Part shown: piece by piece, positions 31,827-41,872 of the stretch
Numbering within the stretch: position 1 is the stretch's first letter
Layout: each line of letters opens with the position of its first letter
Origin: Podospora comata
Taxonomy: Eukaryota > Ascomycota > Sordariomycetes > Sordariales > Podosporaceae
Length of the DNA: 64,000 bases
Direction of reading: 5' to 3'
Assembly: GCA_017354895.1 (NCBI GenBank)
Contig: CP071499.1
Location: 806,001-870,000 of the forward strand
Notes under the pieces: model-generated
What the model saw: the letters and a program-made list of their open reading frames with translations, nothing else
What the model was told of the DNA's origin: nothing
Databases searched by the model: none
Program-made: the position numbers and the translations under genes

Positions 31827-32834
31827 ATGTTCCGGATATTTGTCATAGCCGTCCTCCCCCTCTTCTTCGTCTTCTCCTCTGAAATCTTCACCTTCCTATC
31901 CGGCGCCCTCTGCCCATCATGCAACTGCGAGTCAGCGAAACCGCTTCACAGGATCCCTCGCCCCCAGCTCAGGCCAGAGTTTCTGGCGCTGGAGAACGGG
32001 ACTGATGCCAGGCTGGGGTGTGAAGACGTCGGGTATAAGATGCATGTCTTTTCCCGGGAGCCGTTGGTGGTGTATTTTGAGAATTTTGTTTCGGCGAGGG
32101 AGAGGGAGCATTTGCTTGATATTAGGTGAGTTTATCGCTGGGGTGAAAAGAAGCTGGGATGGGAGCTGATGGGGGGAATAGTGAGAAAATCTACACGCCC
32201 TCGACTATCACGCATAACGGGGGCCAGACGAGTGATAGGAATACCAAGGTGAGGGACTCGGAGGTTGCGCTTGTGCCGAGGACGGAGGGGGTGAGGTGCA
32301 TTGAGAGGAGGGCTAGGGAGGTGCAGGGGTGGAGGGAGGAGGTTTGGTGAGTTTTGAGTTGAAGTCTGAAGCGCTGATCAAGGAGGAAACTGACGACGAG
32401 ACAGGATTGAAAGGTTGAGAGTCCAGAGATATAACCCTGGTGGACACTACAGCCATCACTTTGACTGGAGCTCGGGGAGGGGTGGCTGGGGTAGGGTGAG
32501 CAGCTTCATGGTTTGGGTTCATGGTGAGGAGTTGGAGGGAGGAGGGACAGAGTTCCCCAGGTTGGAGCTGAGAGGTGATAAGAAGAAGTGGTGTAAGTTC
32601 ATTGAGTGTGAAGACAATCTAGATGGCGAGGACTCGAAAGACAAGGGCGTGGAGACAGCCGAAGACAAGAAGGGAGCGGTGTTCAAAGTCATACCTGGAA
32701 ATGCTGTTTACTGGGAGAATTTCAGGTCTGATGGAACCGGAAGAGGGTATAACGAGACGTGGCATGCTGGATTGCCCGTGAAGAAGGGAGTCAAGGTTGG
32801 GCTGAACATTTGGAGCTATGGGAGGATTGACTGA
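31827..32834 (+). CDS. Prolyl 4-hydroxylase-like 2-oxoglutarate/Fe(II) dioxygenase, 297 aa
   Basis: Three exons, 31827-32125, 32182-32346 and 32405-32834. The N-terminus (FRIFVIAVLPLFFVFSSEIF) is a signal anchor, which suggests a type II protein in the ER or Golgi lumen. The catalytic P4Hc domain follows: LVVYFENFVSAREREHLLDI, then RVQRYNPGGHYSHHFDW with the HxD iron ligands at about His173 and Asp175, the distal iron ligand His275 (ETWHAGLPV), and Lys285 (KVGLNIW), the usual 2-oxoglutarate carboxylate binder. All catalytic residues are present. An acidic/lysine-rich insertion (DNLDGEDSKDKGVETAEDKK) lies between the two halves. It would hydroxylate prolyl residues, but fungal substrates of this membrane-anchored group are poorly known. 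Intron phases (2, 2) and consensus sites fit well. Confidence 0.9.
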
Positions 32835-33804
32835 GTGATTGGTCTCACATGTCAAAAACAGGGGCTGTAGACAAAAAGGGGTAAAAACAAACAAATGAGC
32901 TCAGCAACTTCCATCCCTGATTTGAAAAGCCACAAGAAGCGAACTGTCGCTTGGCAGCAGATACGGGGCATCCATGCGAAAGCTCAAGATATGCGAGGGC
33001 GATTCGTCGTGTGCGGAATTGACTTGACAGCTCACCTCGTAACCGCGCTGACGCAAGTCCCAATCTCCCGCTGCCGCACCGCGCGCCAGCCTCGCAACGT
33101 CAGGTTGAGTCACCGGCAGACTTTATTGACCATCGTGACGTCTCTCGATGGCACTTTACTGGAACTTTGCGCACTATAATCTCCTATATGTGCTGCAATG
33201 GGAAGGCGTGAGTCATCAGAGCGCGGCCATCATTCGCAACAGCAGCCAAACCCCGGGCTTTCCCGACACCCATGAACACACCGCAACTCTATGAGGTAAA
33301 AGGGAATGCGAGAGAATCCGATAGCCCCAGGCAGCTCTTGGATGATGATCATGATTGTTAGCTGTATCATATCAGGTAGCTAACTAACAATATCCCACAC
33401 GAAGCTGAGCCGGAAATGATAGGTACCAGCTTAACTAAGCGACTCCTCGGAGGTCGGACCAAAAACCGTCCGCCCCTTTGGCAAAGAGTCCGAAATCCCT
33501 GGCATCCACCCAACTGCCAGACCAGGTGTTACGGCACAAAGCCGGCGAACGGCTTCTGGCTTTTCAGGCATCATGGGTGAGGCTCCCATGGCTGACGAAT
33601 GGTGGCCCAGGTGGGACGCAATCCGCACGGAGCGTACTCCGTGACGTTGAAGGTGCGGATGGGGGACATTGAAAAACAATAAAATAGACCACCAAAATGC
33701 CGGGTCCCCGGGCATCGCACTCTTGTTCAGTCCGGCTTGCCTCTTCTTGTGTCGTTTTGTTTGTCTTTTTTGTAATCGTATTCGGAGTTTAGTACCTTAG
33801 TATT
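32835..33804. promoter_or_regulatory. 3' flank of prolyl hydroxylase and promoter of the Zn2Cys6 gene
   Basis: 970 bp, no supported gene. The right end has a TTTGTTTGTCTTTTTTG tract shortly before the start at 33805. Short open frames here (for example 32895-33179) look random. Confidence 0.4.
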
Positions 33805-36731
33805 ATGTCAATGTCAGCCTATACACCGTCATCAACATCCCCTGATGGACCCTCAGAGCCGCCGCCAACAGCTAGTGGTAGCGGGACGGGAGCAACAGCA
33901 GCTCACGAGCCGTTGGCTTGTGTGAGTTGTCGGACGAGGAAGCTGAAATGTAAGGCCACCCTACACGCCGTACAAGTCATCTATACGGGCCAATTGCTGA
34001 CTCGGGCACAGGTGATCGTAGGAAGCCGAATTGCACCAGGTGTGCTCGGAGTGGTGGCGAATGTCACTACCCGGAGTCTCGGAGGAAACCAGCGTTTAAG
34101 CGAAGGAATGTTAGAGAGTTGGAAGAGAGACTAGGTATGTACGCCTCTACCCCTTGAAGTTCTGGCGCTGACAGTTTCTGTAGCACAGGTGGAAGGTCTC
34201 TTGAAGAATGTCAGCAGGCGGCGAACCAGCTGGGAAGCCGGGCCTAGCGCAACGTCTGGTTCTCTAGAACCGTCACGGCAGCCATCTCAAGAATCATCCC
34301 CTCTAGCTGGCCTAGAGGCCGATACTTCTCAGATCAATCTTGACGACTTATTTGCAGATCCAACTTTCCAAGATCCATCATGGTTTTCACCACCACCACC
34401 TCCTCCCCCAGATGGATTTTCGTCCACAGCCAACAACCCTCCGTCATGGGACCTGTTTGGTTTGGGTCAGTTTGAGAGCTTGCCCCCGTGGGAAATGATT
34501 GAGGAATTGTAAGTGCGGGGGTGGAAGGCGAAAGAATGTTGGAGGAAACATGTACTGATAGAGATAGGCATGATTTATTCTTCTCAATCCACTACTCATT
34601 TCTGCCCATTATTCACAAGGACGGGTATCTGGCTGCTTTTCACCGGCCGCCGCATATGCGACCTCCCATGTGTCTTCAGTATTCCATCTGGACTATGGCA
34701 GCGGATGGCCATCCCAAGTATGGGTGTTATCACGAGGCTTTGTACCGTCGAGCTCGGCAGTACTTGGAGTCGGATGAACTCAAGGTTCGTCACAATATCG
34801 TCGCTCCCACGCAATCAACGGGCACTAATTTTTTGCAGGGGCATGGAGAACATTTCATCACGGTATCCCACGCTCAAGCCTGGGCCCTGATCGCCGCCGA
34901 TGAGGCCAGGAGAATGCTTTTCACCCGGGCAGCATTGAGCTCCGCTCGATGCGTTCGAATCGTCGGCATGATGGGCCTCCACCGGCTCGACAGCACAGCC
35001 GCCGACGAAGAACACCCCATCGCTCCCATGATCCCCCCTCCCAAAGGCTGGGTCGAACTGGAAGAACGCCGACGTCTATTCTGGGGCGCCTTCTGCATCG
35101 ACAGCTACGCCGGCATCAGCACCGGCTGGCCAACCCTCATCGACACCAACCAAGTCACCACCCACCTTCCCGCCTCCGAGGACGCCTTCGCCAAAGGCCA
35201 AGAGGAAAAGTCCACCTCCCTCCAGTCCCTCTTCAACGGCTTCAACTACTCCACCTACGGCAGCAACGTCGTCATCTGCCACATCTTCAACCAAATCATG
35301 AAGCACGCCCACTGCCCCATGCCCTCCGACCGCCCCGACGATTTAGAGTCCGGCCCCTTCTGGCAACGCCACCGCGAACTCGACACCTTGCTATCCAGCG
35401 CCTTCATGTTCCTCCCCGACCGCCTCCGCCTCCCAAAGAACATCACCGACCCGGTCGCAATCCAAACAAACATGAACCTCCACGCCGCCGTCATCTGCCT
35501 CCACAACACCGCCTACGAAAAAGCAGACAAGCTCCCCTCTTTACCTGCGTCCGTCAAACAAGACAGCCGCACCCGCTCCCTCATGGCAGCAGGCGAAATA
35601 GTAAACATCCTCAAGCTAAGCCACAACATGAAGACGGGGTATAAATCCCCGCTGATGGCCCTCTCGTTGTACTGCGCGGCGTCGGTGTACGTCTCCGTCG
35701 CCGCCGCCAAAGACACCCCCACCCCCACCAACCCCCCGTCACCATCCTTCCTCTCCTCGGTCAACAACAACCTTGAGACTCTCCTCAAATCGATGGAGGC
35801 GATTTCAAAGCTGCATTACATCACGAGGGCATATCTAAATCAGATACTCCTTGACATTGACCGCTCGGGGGTATCTCTGTCATTTCCACTTTCGGAGTAT
35901 TTGAGCAAGGAATCTCACCCGTGTGAGCACGCGATTCCAATCGTGGCTCGCACTTCGGGACCCAGACAGACGAGGCTGCCAGTTCCGTCTTCTGCAGCGG
36001 GGGGGGAGCAGCAGAGGGTGATGGTTCCGGGGGTGTTTGCTGATAGAAACTTTGGTGGTGGGAACATCCACCCCGGCGCGGGGATATCCTCTGGTTTGTC
36101 CTCCATGGTGAGCGGGATGGTGGCTGGGTGTGGACTGCAGCTTTTGACGGAGGATGGGGTGAGGAAACAACCGGAACAACAGCAGGGGCAGTTTGTGGAT
36201 GCTTTTCGCCCTTGTGATAACCCGCCCTATGCTAGAGGGCAGGCGAACACCGCTAGGGCCGCCACGGGGGAGAGGGTGATGATGTTTGGGTTTCGGGGTG
36301 GGAGGGAGGAAATGGTAGGGCTGCAGGAGTTGCCTTTTAGGTTGGGGATGCAGACTGGGCTTGTGGGGGCGGGGGCTGGGTTGGGGTTTGAGATGGGGAT
36401 GGCTGGAGGAGGGAAGGGGAAGGAGAAGGATGGAGATGTACTACTGCATTTTCCGCCGGAGAATGTGGGGGGTGTTTCGGGGGAGGGGAATCACGGCCAA
36501 GGTGGTGGTGGGAAAGGGAAAGAAGATGGGAATGCGATGGATATTTTTGATGAGTTTCAAGATTTGGGAGAGGGGATGGGTGGCGGGGGAGATGGTGATT
36601 GGGGCATGTTGGATCCTACCGACACTTTTTACTCACTGTTGTATAATGATGGGGCCAACACTGACAATAATGGGGGAGGAGATAATAATTGTGGGAATAT
36701 GTGGTCGGTGAATGATTTTACTGGGATGTGA
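33805..36731 (+). CDS. Zn2Cys6 fungal transcription factor, about 902 aa
   Basis: Five exons: 33805-33949, 34012-34134, 34184-34508, 34562-34784 and 34839-36731. The first intron splits the third cysteine codon of the zinc cluster; spliced, it reads CVSCRTRKLKC-DRRKPNC-TRC-ARSGGEC, i.e. CX2CX6CX6CX2CX6C, followed by a basic linker (RRKPAFKRRNV) and a short coil (RELEERLAQVEGLL). The middle holds the fungal-specific transcription factor domain (HDLFFSIHYSFLPIIHKDGY, GHGEHFITVSHAQAWALIA, SSARCVRIVGMMGLHRLD, LEERRRLFWGAFCID, about residues 200-600). The C-terminus is Gly-rich with acidic/aromatic patches (MDIFDEFQDLGEGM, TDTFYSLLYND) that could activate transcription. The exon-4 acceptor could instead lie 6 nt later (34568). 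The fourth intron is 54 nt, in frame and free of stops, with donor GTTCGT; it is called from conservation of the KGHGE junction. The target pathway is unknown. Confidence 0.88.
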
Positions 36732-37521
36732 GGTGGTCCTCGATAGAAATGGGCTTGGGTGAGAGAGTGGCTTGTATATCGGCGCGGGCGAGATTCTATT
36801 TCTTTGTGTCGTCATGGGCATGGCTTTGCGAAATCTATGTGGATGGGCTTAGAATGGCATGGGACAGGACTTTGAACAAGGGATTGGCATGGGTTGAAAG
36901 ATCTCACTTGATTGTATATTATGGGCATCGGATATGGAACAAGGCATTGGGATGGGATGGGTACATCGCCAGGCTAAGGCAGGACGGACATACAAGGGGT
37001 GCAAGACAATCTCCAAGAAGGATTGTACGATACGTGTACATTATCAGGAAGGTTGGGACAGGTTGGAAGACTTCCCTGCTCAATGAGATAGCATTCATCA
37101 TCATGAGAGAAGAGCTCCTCGCTCTGCAAATTTAACATCAAAGATTGTTTAGATTGATCTGGAATACCTACCAAGTTGTGCACTAAATTGACCATAGCAA
37201 CGCAGCATAGGCGGTATACAAACAAAGGACATGCCCTCCAACGAAAAGGGGGTGGCAAATTTCAATATTTCACAAACAAACAAGTACACCATGATGCCAC
37301 CCAACTCCAAAATCATTTCCAATCTATCTGTATACAAAAAAGGCCATGCATGTCATTATATCTATCGTTTTGATAATTAGGACGTATAAAAGCTAGGGTT
37401 GCCCCTAACTTGGGACGTCGGGGATCATTGGCAGCATAACAAGTCACCATTTTCCCCCGTCATCCCTCCTCTTGTCGTACACAACTTTTTCACCTCATTA
37501 ACACCGACACTCTGGGCCACC
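36732..37521. other. Convergent 3' flanks of the Zn2Cys6 gene and CBR1
   Basis: AT-rich 790-bp spacer; no RNA gene or protein is supported. The 135-codon plus-strand frame 36728-37135 overlaps the end of the regulator and looks random. Confidence 0.4.
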
Positions 37522-38625
37522 TTAGAAAGCAAAGATCTGGTCCTCGAGCTTGCTGACGGGCCTGGCCTTCTTGAAGCCAAGAGCCTCGGCAGTCTTCTTG
37601 AGGCCGCTGACCATGGGAGGGGGGCCGCAGAGAAGAAGCTTGACATCCTCGGCGGGCTTGGGGAGCCATTTCTGTATAAACCGTTAGTAATTGTTCTTTT
37701 TTTTAGAACGAGTAGAGAAAAAACCTACGGTGATCATATCGCCGGTAACATAGCCAACACCGCCCTGCCAGTCCGCAGGGGGCTTGTCTAAAACGTAGTG
37801 CACGCGGATGCCCTTGTCCTCCTTAGTGAGCGCGTCGAGGTCCTCCTTGAGCAGAATGTCCTCCTTGGTGACGTTGGCAAAGATGAGATCGACCTGGGTG
37901 GTGTCGCCAGCCTTGCGGCCGCGGACAATGGCGCGGATGACCTGGAGCATGGGGGTGATACCAGTACCGCCGGCGATCATGCCAAAGTGACGGACCATGT
38001 TGGGAGTGTAGACGAAAGCGCCCTTGGGGCCCTTGACGCGGATGGTCTGGCCAACGGCAAGACCGGCCATGTGCTTGGAGATGTTACCGGTAGGGTAGGA
38101 CTTGATGAGGAGATCGAAGTAGCCGGGCTGGTGGTCACCAGAGACGGGGGTGTAGGAGCGGACGATTTCCTTGGTGGTGCCATCGGGCTGGGGGAGATGG
38201 GCGCCGATCGAGATGTGCTGGCCGATGGGGAGGCCGAGGATATCGGATGGGTTGGGGAGAGCGAAGCGGTAGCTAGAGGGCGTCGGTTAGTTGGTGGCCG
38301 TTGATGCCGGCGAGGCAGGAAGTGGCTTACATGGCTACATTGTGGGAGATGATGGTCTTCTCCTTGAGCTCAAACTCCTGGAAGGCATCTGGCTTGAGGA
38401 CCTTCTTGGGCTCTGCATGGACGTTAGCTAACGCTCCCTAGGAATGGCCAGAGTGTTCCAATGTGACATACGGGTCCGGATGAACTTGATGGCGCCGAGG
38501 GCAATGGCGACGAGCACGGCGTAGTGCAGGAACTCGCGCTTCAGAATGGCGGTGCCGAGCACGATGAGACCGGCCGGGATGTATATCCCGTCGACATACT
38601 TCTTCGCAAGCAGAGAGTCGGACAT
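37522..38625 (-). CDS. CBR1: NADH-cytochrome b5 reductase 1, 309 aa
   Basis: Four exons on the minus strand: 38625-38472, 38412-38331, 38272-37729 and 37671-37522. Transfers electrons from NADH through FAD to cytochrome b5 for sterol and fatty-acid desaturation and other ER or outer-mitochondrial reactions. The N-terminus ([35 protein letters not shown]) forms the membrane anchor. The FAD domain has RSYTPVSGD (the RxYT flavin motif) and [10 protein letters not shown]; the NADH domain has [18 protein letters not shown] and LLCGPPPMV; the C-terminus is KLEDQIFAF, as in other fungal Cbr1. Length and intron layout are ordinary. It is divergent from the DUF3605 gene and convergent with the Zn2Cys6 gene. 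Confidence 0.95.
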
Positions 38626-39081
38626 GTTGGGCGATTCGGCTGTGTCGATCTGTCTGGCCGTGGACGACAGAAGGTGAGGAGAGGATCTAGAGAGGTGACG
38701 CACGAGGTGAGTCCGTCCGCAACCGCCGAAAAAAAAAAGGATCAAGACGGGGAGCTGTCAACTGAAAAATGATTTCTCGAGCGTCGAGCGGAACGGGGGT
38801 GGGAGACTGAAAGTGGGCCGATTTGGCGCGGGCTGGACCGATTCTGCCCGGGGAGTGGCTTCTGAAAACCGGGGCCCCACCAAATCTACAGCGATGGTGC
38901 CGCCTGTGGTTCAACAATTCTGGTACCCCCCGGCTGGTTGACACCTTGTTGGCATCTTGGCAGCATCGTCGCGTCTTGACGGGGCAGTGACAAAAAGTGA
39001 CAGGCCAGCTATACTATCTGATAGTAGCGATAACACCGAGTACTCCGATGGGCGGACGCCATTGTTTAGGAAGGTGAAGCA
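38626..39081. promoter_or_regulatory. Divergent promoter between CBR1 and the DUF3605 gene
   Basis: A 456-bp spacer between two start codons pointing apart. It contains an A run at 38731-38739 on the CBR1 side and no coding signal. Confidence 0.5.
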
Positions 39082-40007
39082 ATGCTTCGTCCGACGCACA
39101 ACATCAAGGGTCTGCGTCTCTTCAGACAGCGCCTCTCAACACCCGGCCCGTCCTTGGCTCCCGCTCAGCGTGCCATTGTCGAAGCTTCTGCTTCCTTCGC
39201 CAGACGATTTAGCGGTGGAACCTTGAAGAAGCCCCAGAGGCAACCCCACCATCGCGGCACAGGTGCAATAAGAGATTTACCGGGTAAACACATCCCAGCC
39301 ATGGGCGAGAATACCGATACACTGGCCCAGGTCGACGCTCCCTTTCCCCTGACAGAGGTCGACAAATGGGTGCTCTCACAGACCGACGAAGAGTTCAAAT
39401 GCCATGACTGGGACGAGTTATGTGTGATCCTTCGTACGGCTTGCCCATACTGCTCATCTATTTGGTGCCCGGAGACTACTCATCTAACACATGCTCAGAG
39501 AACAACGATCTCCATCTTCTCAAGAGAAAGCCATCCGATCTTCGGCGGTACATCAAGTGGACTACCGAGACAAAAGCCGAGTATGGCAACATAACCAACT
39601 TTCTCATTACCCATCGGCTCCCCAAGGCCTGGGGCAAACCACCCTTCACTCCAGCTTCCAGTATCCCGTTTGAGAACCCATCCGACTACCGCGTTCTCAT
39701 GAATGACTGGCCCTACGGCTTCGCTCCAGGCATATCTCACATCGTTGTCTGGACACGCACTCCCATTGCCACAGATGACACCGTCGGAGACATGACGCAT
39801 CAAAGCAGGAAGATCGTGGCCGATTTCATCAAGAGATTCTTCGTAGACCGGCTCGGACCGGGAGGCGAGAAAAAGGTGATTTGGTTCAAGAATTGGGTGG
39901 CCCTTCAGAGTGTGCGGACGGTCGATCATGTCCACGTGTTGGTGAGGGATGTAGAGCCGCAGGTGCTGGAGGAGTGGTCAAGGGAGCTCGAATGCCACAA
40001 GGCATAA
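39082..40007 (+). CDS. DUF3605 family protein (N-acetylglucosamine-induced protein 1-like), about 286 aa
   Basis: Two exons, 39082-39433 and 39499-40007 (phase 1). The conserved core starts at FPLTEVDKWVLSQTDEEF and contains WDELCVIL, LRRYIKWTTETKAEYGNITN, NDWPYGFAPGISHIVVWTRT and KNWVALQSVRTVDHVHVLVR, the pattern of fungal DUF3605 proteins. A member in Candida (Gig1) is induced by N-acetylglucosamine; biochemistry is unknown. The start is uncertain: from ATG 39082 there is an extra 73 residues rich in Arg, Ser and Ala and poor in acids, which could be a mitochondrial presequence, while ATG 39301 (AGCCATGG) has the better context and would give a 213-aa protein like most family members. The stop lies 29 bp from that of SND2 on the other strand. 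Confidence 0.8.
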
Positions 40008-40036
40008 GTATATAATAGAAGTTTCGTCGAGTAGAA

Positions 40037-40522
40037 TTAAGCTGCCGCCCGCCGTTGCTTGCGGTTGCCCACGGCAGGTGCACCGGCATCCGCGCTTCCA
40101 CCTAGTTGAGCCATTTGCCTAGCAGCACCAAACATGCCATAGCCCTTGTAGAGCCCATAAGCGGGCACGATAGTCCATAGGAACCAAGCCCAGTTTCCGA
40201 AAAGAGCCACGAGAATGGCGGCGGCCCAAGTCACCCAGACCACGTCGAACATGTACTCGGTGAGTCCAGCAGCCGCAAGATCCTCTCCGGATGACTTGAG
40301 AGCCTTGGTGGAGGGGTCGTATGTCGGACGGCCCGACTTTTCCAAGATGAACTGGCAGACAAAGCTGGGAAGCGAGAGGACGAACCAGGTCAGAAGGGAC
40401 CGTGACCTGAAGATGAAGTTGAGCAGCAGGAAGAGGCCATTGACGATGAGTGAGCCGAGATGGAGGTTGTTGAGCGTTGCCACATTGGACTTGGCTCTAT
40501 CTTTGCGTGCCTTTTGAGCCAT
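40037..40522 (-). CDS. SND2: SND2/TMEM208 family, SRP-independent targeting protein, 161 aa
   Basis: Single exon. Small ER membrane protein of the SND pathway (yeast Snd2/Env10, human TMEM208), which helps insert proteins with internal or C-terminal membrane segments. The sequence begins MAQKARKDRAKSNVATLNNL, then has hydrophobic segments at about residues 25-40 (LIVNGLFLLLNFIF), 43-60 (LLTWFVLSLPSFVCQFIL), 90-108 (MFDVVWVTWAAAILVALFG) and 110-125 (WAWFLWTIVPAYGLYKGYG). The motif YDPSTKALKSSGEDL and the basic tail GNRKQRRAAA are typical. Its 3' end nearly meets that of the DUF3605 gene. Confidence 0.93.
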   Translation of the reverse strand: MAQKARKDRAKSNVATLNNLHLGSLIVNGLFLLLNFIFRSRSLLTWFVLSLPSFVCQFILEKSGRPTYDPSTKALKSSGEDLAAAGLTEYMFDVVWVTWAAAILVALFGNWAWFLWTIVPAYGLYKGYGMFGAARQMAQLGGSADAGAPAVGNRKQRRAAA

Positions 40523-41872
40523 GGTGAGATGCTGTGGTAGTCCAGGCTGAGTTGTCGAATTGGCGTGAGATGTTGGCGGTCGACGGTTGAGGAAAGATGT
40601 TGAAGTGGGTTTAAGCTCGAGCTAATGCCATTCGTGGCCGATTGCAGGACCCCTGGATGGACCCACACATAATGAAGTGGCTTGATTCTACACGAAAACT
40701 GCAATGAATATTCGAAGAAAAGCGTTCATTTACATTTCAAGACATATGTGGTCTTTTTGGGGAAATGCAAGCCACACACGGAAGCACTTTATGAGCGGTT
40801 AACGCTATGTAAGACCGCGCTTGTCGAAAGAAGCAGCTTCGACGTTGGAAATCACCATGAACGACTTTCAGGGACCTATGACGGCATCGTGTGGCTAGTT
40901 TGGCCCTTGCACGCGACCTCGAAGTACCAGAGCGAGAATCTTAGCCAACTATGCATTTTCATGAACTTTGCTAGGCATAATTATTGGAGACCAACGGCTA
41001 CAGCCAATTGACTCTGTAGTATTTTTACTTGCTTACAGTCGATAATGAATATGCATGCGGCGAGGAGGGGCTGGGAATGTGCAGAAGACATTGACAGCGG
41101 TTATGTTGTGGCTGGGCACGGGTGGCTAGAGAGGAGAGAACCCACCGGAAAGGTTGGGTTGCCCGGCAGGTCCAACCGCTGACGGCGCGTAGCCAATGAA
41201 GGCTGGTTGCCGCGCCCACCACAACATCGCGAGACCCCCATTCACTTTCTCGTGGTGCTTCCCTCGAGTTCACGAGCACAAGCAGGGTTGAGAAGACCAG
41301 CTTGGGGCTGGATGTGCTGGATGACGACAAGCAGCTCTTCATCATTCGAGCCACCGCCTTCCCTTTACGTTTTTGGAAGCCATGCTCTCGGGGGTCCCGA
41401 TAGAATTTGACGACAGTCCCAGGTTGCTACGTCTTGCGGGCCCGCCATTGTTGCCTTGTTTTTTTTCTATTGCTCTGCGTCGCCATCACTAACCACACTT
41501 CGACACCGCACGAAGCTGGCGACGCTCTTTGGCTCGACATCAGGTATTCGATTATCTGTCGCGATACTCTTAGGAGGCCAATAATCTTTTACTTAAATCA
41601 CAACAGCTGCATCGACCATCTCTTTCCCGACGCCGCCCTCCCTGCCTATCCATCAAAACACACCCCTCCAACGATTCGTTGTCGCCCACCCCTGGAAAAC
41701 GTTTACGGCCAGCCTCTCGTTTGACCACCCGATCAAGGCTGCTTCATTCCACCAAGGTGCATTGACGAGGAGCAACGTCGTTTCTTGCGATTCCATGGAT
41801 CAACATAGCCGATAGCATCCCTCAATACTACCAGGTCGCATACCCCTATTCGGCGTCGCTGATCCTCACACG
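40523..41872. promoter_or_regulatory. Divergent promoters of SND2 and APC3/CDC27
   Basis: 1.35 kb with no supported gene. The right third (41460-41872) is CT/CACC-rich and reads like the APC3 leader; the left end is the SND2 leader. The plus-strand frames 40682-41011 and 41407-41724 have no protein-like features. Confidence 0.4.

Noticed and set aside
34949-35644. A 231-codon plus-strand frame rich in Arg/His/Pro inside the Zn2Cys6 gene.
   Set aside because: Out-of-frame shadow of the conserved regulatory domain.
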